Positions 43,742 to 52,389 of a stretch of DNA of 64,000 bases are shown here, piece by piece. The stretch covers positions 62,001-126,000 of the forward strand of contig NZ_JAGGPU010000011.1 in assembly GCF_018613605.1 (NCBI RefSeq), given 5' to 3'. This DNA comes from Pedobacter sp. ISL-64. GTDB taxonomy: Bacteria; Bacteroidota; Bacteroidia; Sphingobacteriales; Sphingobacteriaceae. The notes below the pieces were generated by a model that was given only the letters and a program-made list of their open reading frames with translations, did no database searches and was not told where the DNA came from. The translations under genes and the position numbers were made by a program. Position 1 is the first letter of the stretch. Every line of letters begins with the position of its first letter.

Positions 43742-45028
43742 ATGACGAATTTTGTTGAAGAGTTAAGATGGCGTGGCATGCTGCATGATATTATGCCGAA
43801 TACTGAGGAAAAGTTAAACGAGGGTATGACTTCTGGCTATATCGGTTTCGACCCTACTGCAGATTCGTTGCACGTTGGGCACTTAACGCAGATCATGACA
43901 CTGATTCATTTTCAAAATGCTGGTCACAAGCCGTTTGCTTTAGTTGGTGGTGCTACAGGTATGGTAGGCGATCCATCGGGAAAATCTGATGAACGTAATC
44001 TTCAGACACCTGAAATGATTGAGCATAACCTGAAAGGCATGAAAAAGCAATTATCTAAATTCTTAAAATTTGAAGAAGGTGGAAATGGCGCTGTAATGGT
44101 TAACAATGCCGATTGGTTTAAGGATATGAATCTTTTTACCTTTATCAGGGATGTAGGTAAACACATTACCGTGAACTACATGATGGCAAAGGATAGTGTT
44201 AAAAGACGTTTGGAAGGTGATTCTGGCCTATCTTTTACCGAGTTCTGTTACCAGTTGATTCAGGGTTACGATTTTTATCATTTATGGAAAAATGAAAACT
44301 GTTTGGTACAGATGGGTGGATCTGATCAATGGGGCAATATTGTTACCGGTACGGAGCTGATCAGAAGAAAAGATGCTGGTACAGCTTATGCCATTACTAC
44401 ACAGTTAATTAAAAAGGCAGATGGAACCAAATTCGGTAAAACGGAAAGCGGAGCAGTTTGGTTAGATCCAGAGAAAACTTCTCCATATAAATTCTACCAA
44501 TTTTGGTTAAATGCATCAGATGATGATGTGAAAAAATGGATACGCATTTTTACCCTTAAAAATAAAGAAGAAATAGAAGCCTTGGAAAAGGAGCATGATG
44601 CCGCTCCGCATCTGCGTATCCTGCAAAAAGCTTTAGCTCAAGATATCACCATAAAAACCCACTCGGAGGAAGCTTTGGAAACTGCTATTAAAACATCTGA
44701 GTTTTTATTTGGTAACGGATCGTTAGAATTTTTGAAGAGTTTGTCAGAAAGCCAGGTGTTAGAAATGTTCGAAGGTATTCCACAGTTTAATATTTCTAAA
44801 TCTGAATTGGCAGAGGGCATTGATGCGGCTACCTTACTTGCAGAAAAGGCTGCTGTTTTTCCATCTAAGGGAGAGGCTAAAAAAACCATTCAGGGTGGAG
44901 GTGTTTCGGTAAATAAAGAAAAGGTAGCTGAAATGGCCCAAGTCTTTAATGCAGATCATCTGATAAACGATAAATTCATCGTGGTACAAAAAGGAAAGAA
45001 AAATTACTTCCTTTTAATCGCCGGATAA
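43742..45028 (+). CDS. tyrS: Tyrosyl-tRNA synthetase
   Basis: Class I aminoacyl-tRNA synthetase that charges tRNA-Tyr, 428 residues. The HIGH-type motif appears as HVGH (residues 44-47) after GYIGFDPTADSL, the tyrosine pocket as GYDFYHLW, and the second signature as TKFGKTESGAVW (the bacterial KFGKT form of KMSKS). A C-terminal S4 RNA-binding domain (last 65 residues, from FPSKGEAKKTIQGGGVSVN) is present. A good promoter precedes it, and no T-box-like leader fits in the short untranslated region. A terminator follows. Confidence 0.97.
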   Translation: MTNFVEELRWRGMLHDIMPNTEEKLNEGMTSGYIGFDPTADSLHVGHLTQIMTLIHFQNAGHKPFALVGGATGMVGDPSGKSDERNLQTPEMIEHNLKGMKKQLSKFLKFEEGGNGAVMVNNADWFKDMNLFTFIRDVGKHITVNYMMAKDSVKRRLEGDSGLSFTEFCYQLIQGYDFYHLWKNENCLVQMGGSDQWGNIVTGTELIRRKDAGTAYAITTQLIKKADGTKFGKTESGAVWLDPEKTSPYKFYQFWLNASDDDVKKWIRIFTLKNKEEIEALEKEHDAAPHLRILQKALAQDITIKTHSEEALETAIKTSEFLFGNGSLEFLKSLSESQVLEMFEGIPQFNISKSELAEGIDAATLLAEKAAVFPSKGEAKKTIQGGGVSVNKEKVAEMAQVFNADHLINDKFIVVQKGKKNYFLLIAG

Positions 45029-45032
45029 TATT

Positions 45033-45076
45033 TTCAAGCCCAATGAAATTAAAAGTACTCATTGGGCTTGAATTTA
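45033..45076 (+). terminator. Rho-independent terminator after tyrS
   Basis: A 14-base perfect stem TTCAAGCCCAATGA / TCATTGGGCTTGAA (45033-45046 and 45059-45072) with a 12-base loop and T-rich end. Confidence 0.8.
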
Positions 45077-45093
45077 AAATTGAAGCTCAAAAC

Positions 45094-45137
45094 GCCTTAT
45101 GGTGTTTCGACAGGCTCAACATGACACCCCATAAGGT
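45094..45137. repeat. Imperfect palindromic intergenic repeat
   Basis: CCTTATGG (45095-45102) faces CCATAAGG (45129-45136), enclosing TTTCGACAGGCTCAACATGA, a relative of the element at 14950-15040. It lies between tyrS and the convergent receptor gene. Confidence 0.6.
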
Positions 45138-45162
45138 GCCTTTCTTTTAACTTCTTTTGTAA

Positions 45163-47523
45163 CTACTCCTGGTCTGGCAGGCGGTCCTTTTCATCTTTTT
45201 TGCGGTTAAAGCGGTAAACCAATGTTGCGGTGGTTAATCTTCCGATGCCCTTAAAATTCGATTCTAAATAATAGGTATCTGTTGTGGTAATCTGTTTATC
45301 TATAAACGAATCGAATATGTTGTTTACCGCTAAAGTTACTGATACTTTATCTTTAAATAGATCTTTACTTAGTGCAATATTGGCGCGGTATTGCGCTTTA
45401 TTGACCGATTGGATGTCGGTGTTTTTAGCCCTGTAGTTAAAACTGTATTCTATCGAAAAACTCTTCGGAAACTTCATCCGCGAGTTGATACGGGTAAACC
45501 AGGTATGGTCTTCAGATCCATGTGCTTTATTCTCAAAGGTACCTTGTTGCTTAAAAGCATAATAGTTAAAATCCCAGGATAACCGCCACCAGGATAGCGG
45601 ATTGTAGGTGGTTGAAATTTCTAGTCCGTAACGGTCTTCATAATCGAGGTTAACAGGTGTGTTAACGAAACCATTAGCAGATTGTTTGAGTATAAATTCG
45701 AAGTAATTGGTAGCATGTTTATAATAAAGCGATGGATTGAAAGTGAGTTTTCCCCATCTTTGCAAGATGCCCAGCTCAAACGAGTTGGTGTACATTGGAT
45801 TTAGGTCCGGGTTGCCCACTGTTAAGTTTCTTGTATCGGATAAGCCTGAAAACGGATTTAACTGCCAGAACTGTGGCCTGTTTATCCGTCTGCTATAGCT
45901 TAAACGCAGATCGGTACTCTTTTGCAGTTTATAGGTAATATTTGCGGTAGGGAATAGATCGATATAATCTTTTGAAGCCTGAAAGGAGCCCTGTCGGTCT
46001 GAAATGCCGATATCCGACAGTTCAGCCCTTAAACCCAGCAGGTAGTTAAACTTTTTGAATTTGTTCTCATACTGAAAATAAGCACCGTAAATGTTCTCAT
46101 TGTACTTGAGCTTATTGTCATAGGCTGGAAGCAGTACATCGTCAGCTTTGGCCCAATAGTCACTTCTGATGGACCTGATATTCGCCCTTATCCCTGCCTC
46201 AAATTTCGAATCGCCAGAAAAAGTGCCTACAAAGTCACTTTGAATAAATATCGCATCGCTGCTTTCAATATCTCTTGATGTTAAACGGCTTGTGTTCGTT
46301 AAGGCTGGGAAAGTTTTTTGCTGGCTGATGTCCTGGTTTTCATCATCATTCCAAAAAACATATTGTAAACTCGTATTCCACTTTTGATCCTTTTTATCAA
46401 AGGTTTTTGCATAATTCAGTTCGAGCTGATTGTATTTTTGTGGCTCTCTGTAATTCTCGAAACGGTTAATTGTACTATCGGGTATATTGTTTTTATTATA
46501 ATAATTGTACCGGTAATTGGTGGTGTCTTTATTCACCAGCAAATCATGATAAAAACTTCCGGTTAAGGTATTTTTGGAATTGATGTAATAATCCATTCCG
46601 AGATACACATTATAAAGATCATCATTTCTTCCCTGCTCGTTATTTTGTTTTAGTATGGTCTGTATCCCATTGTTTAAAACGCTTTGGTATCGTTGCTCCG
46701 ACCCATAAAGGTTCCGGTACCGATAACCGATGTTACTAAAAAGGTTGATTTTTTCGGTTTTATAGCTCAGGTTTAAATTGCCGTTGTAATTTGCCGGATC
46801 GCCTACACCTACCTGCACTGAGCCGTTAAAGCCACTCAAAGTATTCTTTTTTAATACGATGTTGATAATACCCCCACCGCCCTGGGCTTCGTACCTCGAA
46901 GATGGATTGGTAATTACCTCCACCTTTTCGATATTGCTGGCGGGTATCTGCTCTAAACCATTGTTATTGGTCAGCATAGATGGCTTGCCGTTGATGAGTA
47001 CCTGTACACTTCCATTTCCACGTAAACTTATGGCGCCATTGGCATCTACATTTACAGAAGGCACATTGTTTAAAATATCATTGGCAGAGCCACCTTTTGA
47101 AATTAGATCTTTACCTACATTAAATACTTTTTTGTCTAAACTTAATTCTACCGTAGTTTTTTCTGCGGTTACATCGACCGATTTCAACAACTGAACATCT
47201 TCTTTCAGGATAATGTCTCCAAGTTTAAGGCTCTGGGTTATTTCTCTGTTTTCGAGCAGTTGTGTTTTATAGGCAATAAATTCGATTTTAATGTGAAACC
47301 GGGCCGGTTGGCTGAGGAGCGTAAATTCACCTTTGCTATCTGTAACTGTGCTTTTTATAATTTTTTGATCAGCTACCGATAAAAGTTTGATGCCCGCGTT
47401 TTCGAGCGGTTTTAAGGTTTTTTCATCTATAACCCTTCCGGTAAGTTTAACTTCGGTTTGCGCAACGCTTTTCAGGGCCGATAATAAAAGGAGTAGGAAA
47501 CACAATCGCTTAATCTGGTTCAT
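45163..47523 (-). CDS. TonB-dependent receptor-like outer membrane beta-barrel protein
   Basis: Outer-membrane protein of about 786 residues. The Met at 47523 is preferred because it begins a signal peptide (NQIKRLCFLLLLLSALKSVAQ). Next come a carboxypeptidase-regulatory-like domain (VKLTGRVIDEKTLKPLENAG), a plug (DVTAEKTTVELSLDKKVFNV, LRGNGSVQVLINGKPSML, EVITNPSSRYEAQGGGGIIN), and a large beta-barrel. It belongs to the outer membrane beta-barrel (OMP_b-brl_3-like) group often encoded next to LytTR regulators. It is divergent from a LytS/LytTR pair by about 200 bases, suggesting that the pair controls it. Ligand unknown. Confidence 0.88.
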   Translation of the reverse strand: MNQIKRLCFLLLLLSALKSVAQTEVKLTGRVIDEKTLKPLENAGIKLLSVADQKIIKSTVTDSKGEFTLLSQPARFHIKIEFIAYKTQLLENREITQSLKLGDIILKEDVQLLKSVDVTAEKTTVELSLDKKVFNVGKDLISKGGSANDILNNVPSVNVDANGAISLRGNGSVQVLINGKPSMLTNNNGLEQIPASNIEKVEVITNPSSRYEAQGGGGIINIVLKKNTLSGFNGSVQVGVGDPANYNGNLNLSYKTEKINLFSNIGYRYRNLYGSEQRYQSVLNNGIQTILKQNNEQGRNDDLYNVYLGMDYYINSKNTLTGSFYHDLLVNKDTTNYRYNYYNKNNIPDSTINRFENYREPQKYNQLELNYAKTFDKKDQKWNTSLQYVFWNDDENQDISQQKTFPALTNTSRLTSRDIESSDAIFIQSDFVGTFSGDSKFEAGIRANIRSIRSDYWAKADDVLLPAYDNKLKYNENIYGAYFQYENKFKKFNYLLGLRAELSDIGISDRQGSFQASKDYIDLFPTANITYKLQKSTDLRLSYSRRINRPQFWQLNPFSGLSDTRNLTVGNPDLNPMYTNSFELGILQRWGKLTFNPSLYYKHATNYFEFILKQSANGFVNTPVNLDYEDRYGLEISTTYNPLSWWRLSWDFNYYAFKQQGTFENKAHGSEDHTWFTRINSRMKFPKSFSIEYSFNYRAKNTDIQSVNKAQYRANIALSKDLFKDKVSVTLAVNNIFDSFIDKQITTTDTYYLESNFKGIGRLTTATLVYRFNRKKDEKDRLPDQE

Positions 47524-47712
47524 GGTTTGTTTTAAATTTCCTGCAATATGGATGTTAGCACAAAGCAAAAACCCGTTTGAAGCCGTATAGGTAAGTATGG
47601 CATCCAAAAAGAGGTATTTTGGACCTTAACTCATTTCAGCATCCATTTGGATGTATCCGTATGCATTTTTGTTGTGTTCGTCGACGGTGCAAATTCGGAT
47701 AGGTAAGAATTG

Positions 47713-47720
47713 TATATTTG
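47713..47720 (+). promoter_or_regulatory. -7 box immediately before the histidine kinase start
   Basis: TATATTTG ends 5 bases before the ATG at 47726. If used, the kinase mRNA would be leaderless or nearly so. No clear -33 TTG was found. Confidence 0.35.
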
Positions 47721-47725
47721 TGTTG

Positions 47726-48841
47726 ATGCCATTAATTGAGAGGATAGCCAAGTTCAGTTCCACACACCGGTTTCTTAGCCATGTTATTTTTTGGCTGGTT
47801 ACCTCTATTGTATTTCTTAACCGCTATGATATTGATGAATACAATGATTTTCATAAAATCCTGATCCGGCATGCCTACTACATTTCCTTCACCATTATTG
47901 CTTCCTATTTTTTAACCTACCTGATCATTCCAAGGTTAATTACAGCCAAAACCTATTATGTGGTTGCTATTTACTTTCTGGTAGGAAGTTATATCATCTG
48001 TGTTTGTTCGAGAATAGTGGTGGTGCATGTGCTCGAACCGTTCTTAAGAACGCCACCATTTGGCCAGGAGACTATCCTAGAAATCGCAATGGACGTCCCC
48101 AAGCTTATTACACACTACTTTCCGTTAACGTTTTCTGCCGCCTGGATTTTTGCCTTTATTAAATTAATCAAAGAACAATATGCCATACAGCAGCATAAAC
48201 TCTCTTTAGAAAAGGAACGGGCCGAAACAGAGTTAAAGGCCCTAAAGGCACAATTAAACCCACATTTTCTTTTCAATACACTGAACAATATTTACTCGCT
48301 TTCATTGGTTAACTCTCCAATTACTTCAAAATCAATTGCAGGCTTATCTGAAATACTCGATCATGTATTGTACAGGTGTAACGGTATGTATGTTCCTTTA
48401 TCAGCAGAAATTACGCTGATTGAAAATTACATAGAACTAGAAAAACTAAGGTATGGTGGCCGTTTAGCGGTCAATTTTGGACATAAGATAGACGATGATG
48501 CCACTATTGCTCCTTTAATTTTGCTCTCCCTGGTCGAAAATGCTTTTAAACATGGTGCCGGCGAAGATATTGGCCTGCCTGTAATCAATATAGATTTAAA
48601 ACTGAGCGAAAACCGTTTTCGTTTTATGGTTTCAAACAGTTTTATGCCGGGAAGGCAGAAAGAAGAAAATAGGATCGGGATAAATAACATAACCAAACAG
48701 CTTCAGCTGCTTTATCCTAAACAATACGATTTGAGCATTACTACCCACGATAATATCTTTGTAGTTTTACTACATATAAACCTAAAAAACAACACAAGTA
48801 AAAAAGATAAGATCTATGAAAGTAAGGTGTCTTTTAGTTGA
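47726..48841 (+). CDS. LytS/YpdA-type sensor histidine kinase
   Basis: Inner-membrane sensor kinase of about 371 residues. ATG at 47726 is chosen; the frame upstream shows no features. Four hydrophobic stretches fall at about 20-32, 50-70, 78-98 and 130-148. A coiled coil leads into the His_kinase (PF06580-type) domain with KAQLNPHFLFNTLNNIYSLS (His180) and an ATPase domain with ILLSLVENAFKHGAGED. There is no separate periplasmic sensor domain, so the signal may be sensed by the membrane part. It overlaps the response regulator by 26 bases. Confidence 0.9.
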   Translation: MPLIERIAKFSSTHRFLSHVIFWLVTSIVFLNRYDIDEYNDFHKILIRHAYYISFTIIASYFLTYLIIPRLITAKTYYVVAIYFLVGSYIICVCSRIVVVHVLEPFLRTPPFGQETILEIAMDVPKLITHYFPLTFSAAWIFAFIKLIKEQYAIQQHKLSLEKERAETELKALKAQLNPHFLFNTLNNIYSLSLVNSPITSKSIAGLSEILDHVLYRCNGMYVPLSAEITLIENYIELEKLRYGGRLAVNFGHKIDDDATIAPLILLSLVENAFKHGAGEDIGLPVINIDLKLSENRFRFMVSNSFMPGRQKEENRIGINNITKQLQLLYPKQYDLSITTHDNIFVVLLHINLKNNTSKKDKIYESKVSFS

Positions 48842-49532
48842 TGATGAGCCCCTGGCCATTCAATTGATACAAAATCACATTGACCAGCTAGATACTTTTG
48901 AGGTTGTGGGTACCTGCTCAAATGCAATCAAAGCATTAGAGATGCTCAGAACTGTGCCCGTTGATCTGATGTTCCTGGATATTAAAATGCCCCAGATTAC
49001 CGGGATTGATTTTCTTAAAACCTTAAAAAATCCACCTGCCGTAATTATCACAACGGCTTATCGCGAATATGCAATAGAAGGTTACGACCTTGATCTGATC
49101 GATTATCTGCTAAAACCCATTACTTTCGACCGTTTTTTTAAAGCTGTAGACCGTTATTTAAGATTAAGGAGCCCAAACGTTAAATCTGATGTATTTTCAC
49201 CCGTTACCGCACAGCAATCTATTTACATAAAAGCGGGAGGTAAGTTCCATAACCTGAATAAGGAAGAGGTATTGTACGTGGAGAGTTTAAAAGATTACAT
49301 TGTAATTCATTGTACAGATAAAAAAATCACAGCGAAATATAAGATCGGCGATTTGGAAACTGAGCTCCAGGACAAGGCTTTTTTGCGCATACACCGCTCC
49401 TTTATAGTTAACCTAAAAAAAATAACCGCTTTTACCGCTTACGATATTGAAATTGGCACAAAAGAATTGCCCATTGGTGCAAGTTATAAGGAATATGTGT
49501 TTAAAAAACTGCAGCATACCGCGCTTAAATAA
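48816..49532 (+). CDS. LytTR-family response regulator
   Basis: Transcription factor of 238 residues: an N-terminal receiver with acidic pocket VDDEP (residues 8-12), phosphoacceptor FLDIKMP (Asp55) and a conserved Lys in LLKPI, then a C-terminal LytTR DNA-binding domain (about 137-238; QSIYIKAGGKFHNLNKEEVL, LESLKDYIVIH-like strand, FLRIHRSFIVNLKKI). It is the partner of the overlapping kinase gene. The target is probably the divergent outer-membrane receptor gene, by position. Confidence 0.93.
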   Translation: MKVRCLLVDDEPLAIQLIQNHIDQLDTFEVVGTCSNAIKALEMLRTVPVDLMFLDIKMPQITGIDFLKTLKNPPAVIITTAYREYAIEGYDLDLIDYLLKPITFDRFFKAVDRYLRLRSPNVKSDVFSPVTAQQSIYIKAGGKFHNLNKEEVLYVESLKDYIVIHCTDKKITAKYKIGDLETELQDKAFLRIHRSFIVNLKKITAFTAYDIEIGTKELPIGASYKEYVFKKLQHTALK

Positions 49533-49569
49533 TGCGATCTGCTTTTAGCAGAACATTTCATCCTGAACC

Positions 49570-49593
49570 GAAAAAAAGCCACTTCCGTGGCTT
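49570..49593 (-). terminator. Terminator on minus strand
   Basis: The 7-base stem AAGCCAC / GTGGCTT with a TTCC loop has its T-run on the minus strand (A7 on plus), so it probably ends the zinc-ribbon gene at 49618. Confidence 0.6.
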
Positions 49594-49617
49594 AAATGAG
49601 ATGCTAACTTATAGATG

Positions 49618-49794
49618 CTAATTAAATACGTAAAACTTATTAAAGCACTTATAACATTTGTACCTCTTAACTGAAATCCATGGCATAAGCGTTTTAAAGA
49701 GAAAACCCCTGGGTACCCTATAGGTTTCGAAATTTTTACACTTCGGACAAGATAAACGGGTTTTAACTAAAGTTAATTCTTCTGTGGGTTCCAT
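49618..49794 (-). CDS. Small zinc-ribbon-like protein
   Basis: Protein of about 58 residues with two CxxC knuckles, LSCPKCKNF and YKCYKCFNKFY, separated by a basic stretch (RVPRGFLFKTLMPWISVKR). This would fold as a zinc ribbon. ATG at 49794 is chosen; a longer frame from 49854 adds a hydrophobic start without clear meaning. It neighbours a zinc-related locus but is convergent with the response regulator and not clearly part of that locus. Function unknown. Confidence 0.65.
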   Translation of the reverse strand: MEPTEELTLVKTRLSCPKCKNFETYRVPRGFLFKTLMPWISVKRYKCYKCFNKFYVFN

Positions 49795-49898
49795 AATAAG
49801 CGTAAGTTTGGTCGGTAAATCAAATTTACGCAAAATAAAACCTAAGAATATCATCGAAAAACTACCATTTTGTTCATTTCATCGACTATTATTTCATT

Positions 49899-51101
49899 TT
49901 AAGGTAAAATATGTTCAAAAGGGTTATTAAAAGTGTTTTTTGTTTTATAATTTTTTACTTCTGTATCAGTTAACAGACAATATTCGAGCGATTTTTTTAA
50001 TTCATCGTTGTTCATTTCCTGTCCAATAAAAATAAGTTCATTTTTACGGTCTCCAAAATCATTATCCCAATCTGCATCAATTTCAGTTCTGTTTTCCAGG
50101 TAGTCCACATATTGTTCACGTTCATGCTGCTGCATGCTTGCCCACCAAACCCCTGCCAGGTCGATGCGTAAGGAACCGCCTGCCTGCGAAAAATTAATTG
50201 CTTGCTCTGGCATGGCAGCAAGATAGAATATACCTTTTGATCGGATAATATTCTGCGGAAATTCCTTATTGATGTAATTCCATAATCTTTCAGGGTGAAA
50301 AGGCTTTTTAGAACGGAACACGGTAGAACTTATTCCATATTCTTCGGTTTCGGGCTGATGGAGTTCTTCAAGCTCCTTTTTCCATCCGGCTCCTTCAGAT
50401 GCGGATTCAAAATCGAACAGTCTGGTGTTTAAAATTAAGGCAGGATCTATTTCCCCGAAAAGAGTCTGATAAATCTTGGCGTTTGGGTTCAGTTTGGAAA
50501 TCAGTGCCCTGAGGACCTTAATATCGGTATCACTTACCAGATCGGTCTTGTTCAATAAAATTACATTAGCAAATTCAATCTGGTCGGTAAGTAGGTTTAC
50601 AATAGTGCGTTTATCAGCCACATTATCAACCATGTTGCGGTCGGCAAGTTTATCTGCCGAACCAAAATCCCGGTAAAAATTATAAGCATCTACAACAGTT
50701 ACCATTGTATCTAACTGGCTAAATCTGTTCAGGTCAATACCCGAAACTTCATCAATAAAAGAAAATGTTTGTGCAACAGGAATGGGTTCAGATATTCCCG
50801 TGCTTTCGATCAAAAGATAATCAAAGCGGTTTTCTTTTGCCAGTTTTTCCACTTCGATCATCAGGTCTTCCCGCAGGGTACAGCAGATGCAGCCGTTGCT
50901 CATCTCTACAAGTTTTTCATCGGTTTTAGATAAGGTATGCTGATCTTTAACCATAGCGGCATCGATATTTACCTCGCTCATATCGTTCACAATAACGGCC
51001 ACTTTTAAATCTTGCTTATTCCTCAATATAGCATTGAGCAGTGTCGTTTTACCACTGCCCAAGAAACCGCTCAATACGGTTACGGGTAATTTCTTTATCA
51101 T
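49899..51101 (-). CDS. COG0523 (CobW-like) GTP-binding metal chaperone
   Basis: P-loop GTPase of about 400 residues of the G3E/COG0523 family (relatives ZNG1, YeiR, ZigA), which moves zinc to client enzymes when zinc is scarce. Met at 51101 is used: MIKKLPVTVLSGFLGSGKTT gives Walker A at residues 12-20. The family metal motif is GCICC (Cys71, Cys73, Cys74), and NKTD provides guanine recognition. A C-terminal CobW_C domain (FHPERLWNYI-type start) is present. It is divergent from a set of metal-handling genes, and the promoter region carries a TGCAA-N5-TTGCA palindrome. Zinc specificity is inferred from context. Confidence 0.88.
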   Translation of the reverse strand: MIKKLPVTVLSGFLGSGKTTLLNAILRNKQDLKVAVIVNDMSEVNIDAAMVKDQHTLSKTDEKLVEMSNGCICCTLREDLMIEVEKLAKENRFDYLLIESTGISEPIPVAQTFSFIDEVSGIDLNRFSQLDTMVTVVDAYNFYRDFGSADKLADRNMVDNVADKRTIVNLLTDQIEFANVILLNKTDLVSDTDIKVLRALISKLNPNAKIYQTLFGEIDPALILNTRLFDFESASEGAGWKKELEELHQPETEEYGISSTVFRSKKPFHPERLWNYINKEFPQNIIRSKGIFYLAAMPEQAINFSQAGGSLRIDLAGVWWASMQQHEREQYVDYLENRTEIDADWDNDFGDRKNELIFIGQEMNNDELKKSLEYCLLTDTEVKNYKTKNTFNNPFEHILP

Positions 51102-51106
51102 GTTAA

Positions 51107-51121
51107 TGCAATTATGTTGCA
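51107..51121. promoter_or_regulatory. Candidate Zur operator 1 (perfect TGCAA-N5-TTGCA)
   Basis: TGCAATTATGTTGCA has perfect arms around TTATG. It overlaps the end of TATATTTG (minus strand, 51120-51127), the probable -7 box of the COG0523 gene, and the predicted transcription start. Confidence 0.55.
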
Positions 51122-51127
51122 AATATA
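51120..51127 (-). promoter_or_regulatory. -7 box of the COG0523 gene
   Basis: TATATTTG on the minus strand matches the Bacteroidota -7 consensus and ends 18 bases before the start codon. Confidence 0.55.
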
Positions 51128-51144
51128 ACTCTGATTATTTTAAA

Positions 51145-51159
51145 TGCAACTATATTGCT
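51145..51159. promoter_or_regulatory. Candidate Zur operator 2 (near-perfect TGCAA-N5-TTGC)
   Basis: TGCAACTATATTGCT is identical to operator 1 at 12 of 15 positions and has 4 of 5 arm pairs. It lies just before TATATTTG (51162-51169), the -7 box of the MerC-like operon, where a bound repressor would block transcription. Confidence 0.5.
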
Positions 51160-51161
51160 TT

Positions 51162-51169
51162 TATATTTG
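51162..51169 (+). promoter_or_regulatory. -7 box of the MerC-ABC-DUF3299 operon
   Basis: TATATTTG matches the Bacteroidota -7 consensus and lies 18 bases before the ATG at 51188, mirroring the divergent side. Confidence 0.55.
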
Positions 51170-51187
51170 CAGACTAAATTTATTTTA

Positions 51188-51583
51188 ATGAAACTACGGA
51201 GCTATAAAATCAACCTCGACCGGATCGGCATTACCGCCTCAACACTTTGTGCCATACATTGCGCAGCACTACCATTCCTGGTCACTGTTTTGCCGATGTG
51301 GGGTATGGGCTTCCTGGCCAATGAAGCGGTTGAAATTACGATGATTGCAGTTTCATTGATTATTGGTATCTGGAGCTTAAGTGCTGCCTACCGGAAACAA
51401 CATCACCGTATTATGCCAATCCTGGTACTTATTTCAGGCTTTGCCTGCATTGCATTCGGGCATTTTTCGGGAATTGAGCTGCTGGAACCGATTTTGATCC
51501 CGCTTGGTGGATTTACCATTGCGACTGCCCATTACATCAATTTAAGAATGCTCAAGTCTTGTCCCATTGATCACCAGCACTAA
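51188..51583 (+). CDS. MerC-like membrane protein
   Basis: Small polytopic membrane protein of 131 residues resembling MerC mercury-transport family proteins: ITASTLCAIHCAALPFLVTV at the start, with the paired Cys and a His, then two or three more helices and a His-containing C-terminus (KSCPIDHQH). In MerC the first-helix cysteines carry the metal. In this setting (next to a COG0523 protein and a Fur-type regulator) it more likely handles zinc or another divalent cation than mercury; no merA or merR is seen. ATG at 51188 is preferred over the upstream TTG-type start at 51155. Confidence 0.75.
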   Translation: MKLRSYKINLDRIGITASTLCAIHCAALPFLVTVLPMWGMGFLANEAVEITMIAVSLIIGIWSLSAAYRKQHHRIMPILVLISGFACIAFGHFSGIELLEPILIPLGGFTIATAHYINLRMLKSCPIDHQH

Positions 51584-51605
51584 AAATTTATCCTTATTAA
51601 CGAAT

Positions 51606-51770
51606 ATGTCAAAGAATTATAAAATCCTGTTTATTCCGGCGTTGTTGTTCATCACCATGTTAAACCCTGCCTGTAAGCACGGTACAAATGATGGAATAGA
51701 ACTGTACAGGCGTTATGCCATCAAAAATCTGGTAGTAAAAAAAGTGCAAAAGGTGTTACATCATGATTAA
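51606..51770 (+). CDS. Small lipoprotein-like protein in zinc locus
   Basis: Protein of 54 residues: a signal-like hydrophobic segment (YKILFIPALLFITMLNPAC) with a lipobox-like Cys, then a short basic tail ending VLHHD. ATG at 51606 is 22 bases after the MerC-like gene and its end overlaps the ABC ATPase start by 8 bases, which supports real translation. Function unknown; it could be a lipid-anchored periplasmic helper of the ABC system. Confidence 0.55.
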   Translation: MSKNYKILFIPALLFITMLNPACKHGTNDGIELYRRYAIKNLVVKKVQKVLHHD

Positions 51771-52389
51771 GATCAGTTCACTGGCACATGTTTATGAGAA
51801 GGGGAGAAGATTAAAATTTCCTGACTGGGAAATCGCAGATGTGGAGCAATGGCTTTTACTCGGTGCATCTGGTAGTGGGAAGAGCACACTGCTCAATATT
51901 ATTTCTGGTCTTTTGGAGCCAAGCCAGGGTGAAGTTTTAATTAATGGAACCAATTTATATACGCTGCCTGCAAGAGGGCGGGATAGGTTCAGGGGAAGAC
52001 ATATCGGAATCATTTTTCAAAGGCCGCATCTTATTCGTTCACTTGATGTGCTCGATAACTTAGCGCTTGCTGCGGTAATGGCTGGGCTACCTGTAGATCA
52101 TAAACGGAATCTTTCACTTTTGCACGATCTGGGTATTGCTGAGCTGGTTAAAAATTATCCTGACCAATTAAGTCAGGGGCAGTTGCAAAGGGTTTCGGTG
52201 GCGCGAGCATTGGTAAACAAACCCGATCTGCTGATTGCTGATGAGCCTACATCTAGCTTAGACGATGAAAATGCCAATCAGGTAATCCAGCTGCTGACTA
52301 CCCAGGCTAAAGATAATGGAGCTGCACTGATCATTGCCACGCACGACCGAAGGGTTCGGTACCACATTACTAAAACCTATCTACTCTAA
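51763..52389 (+). CDS. ABC transporter ATP-binding protein (LolD/MacB type)
   Basis: Cytoplasmic ATPase subunit of 208 residues. Walker A is LGASGSGKSTL (about residues 33-43), the Q-loop is IIFQRPHLIRSL, the signature is LSQGQLQRVSVARAL (with Gln where LSGGQ has Gly), and Walker B is LLIADEPTSSLDDENA, followed by the His-switch ATHDRRVR. It is closest in style to the short ATPases of LolCDE/MacB-like machines that do mechanical work in the periplasm rather than import. It overlaps the upstream small gene by 8 bases and the permease by 1 (TAATG). Confidence 0.92.
   Translation: MIKISSLAHVYEKGRRLKFPDWEIADVEQWLLLGASGSGKSTLLNIISGLLEPSQGEVLINGTNLYTLPARGRDRFRGRHIGIIFQRPHLIRSLDVLDNLALAAVMAGLPVDHKRNLSLLHDLGIAELVKNYPDQLSQGQLQRVSVARALVNKPDLLIADEPTSSLDDENANQVIQLLTTQAKDNGAALIIATHDRRVRYHITKTYLL

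Noticed and set aside
51188..51583. Mercury-resistance operon
   Set aside because: Only a MerC-like protein is present; no merA, merR, merT or merP. The surrounding genes point to zinc.
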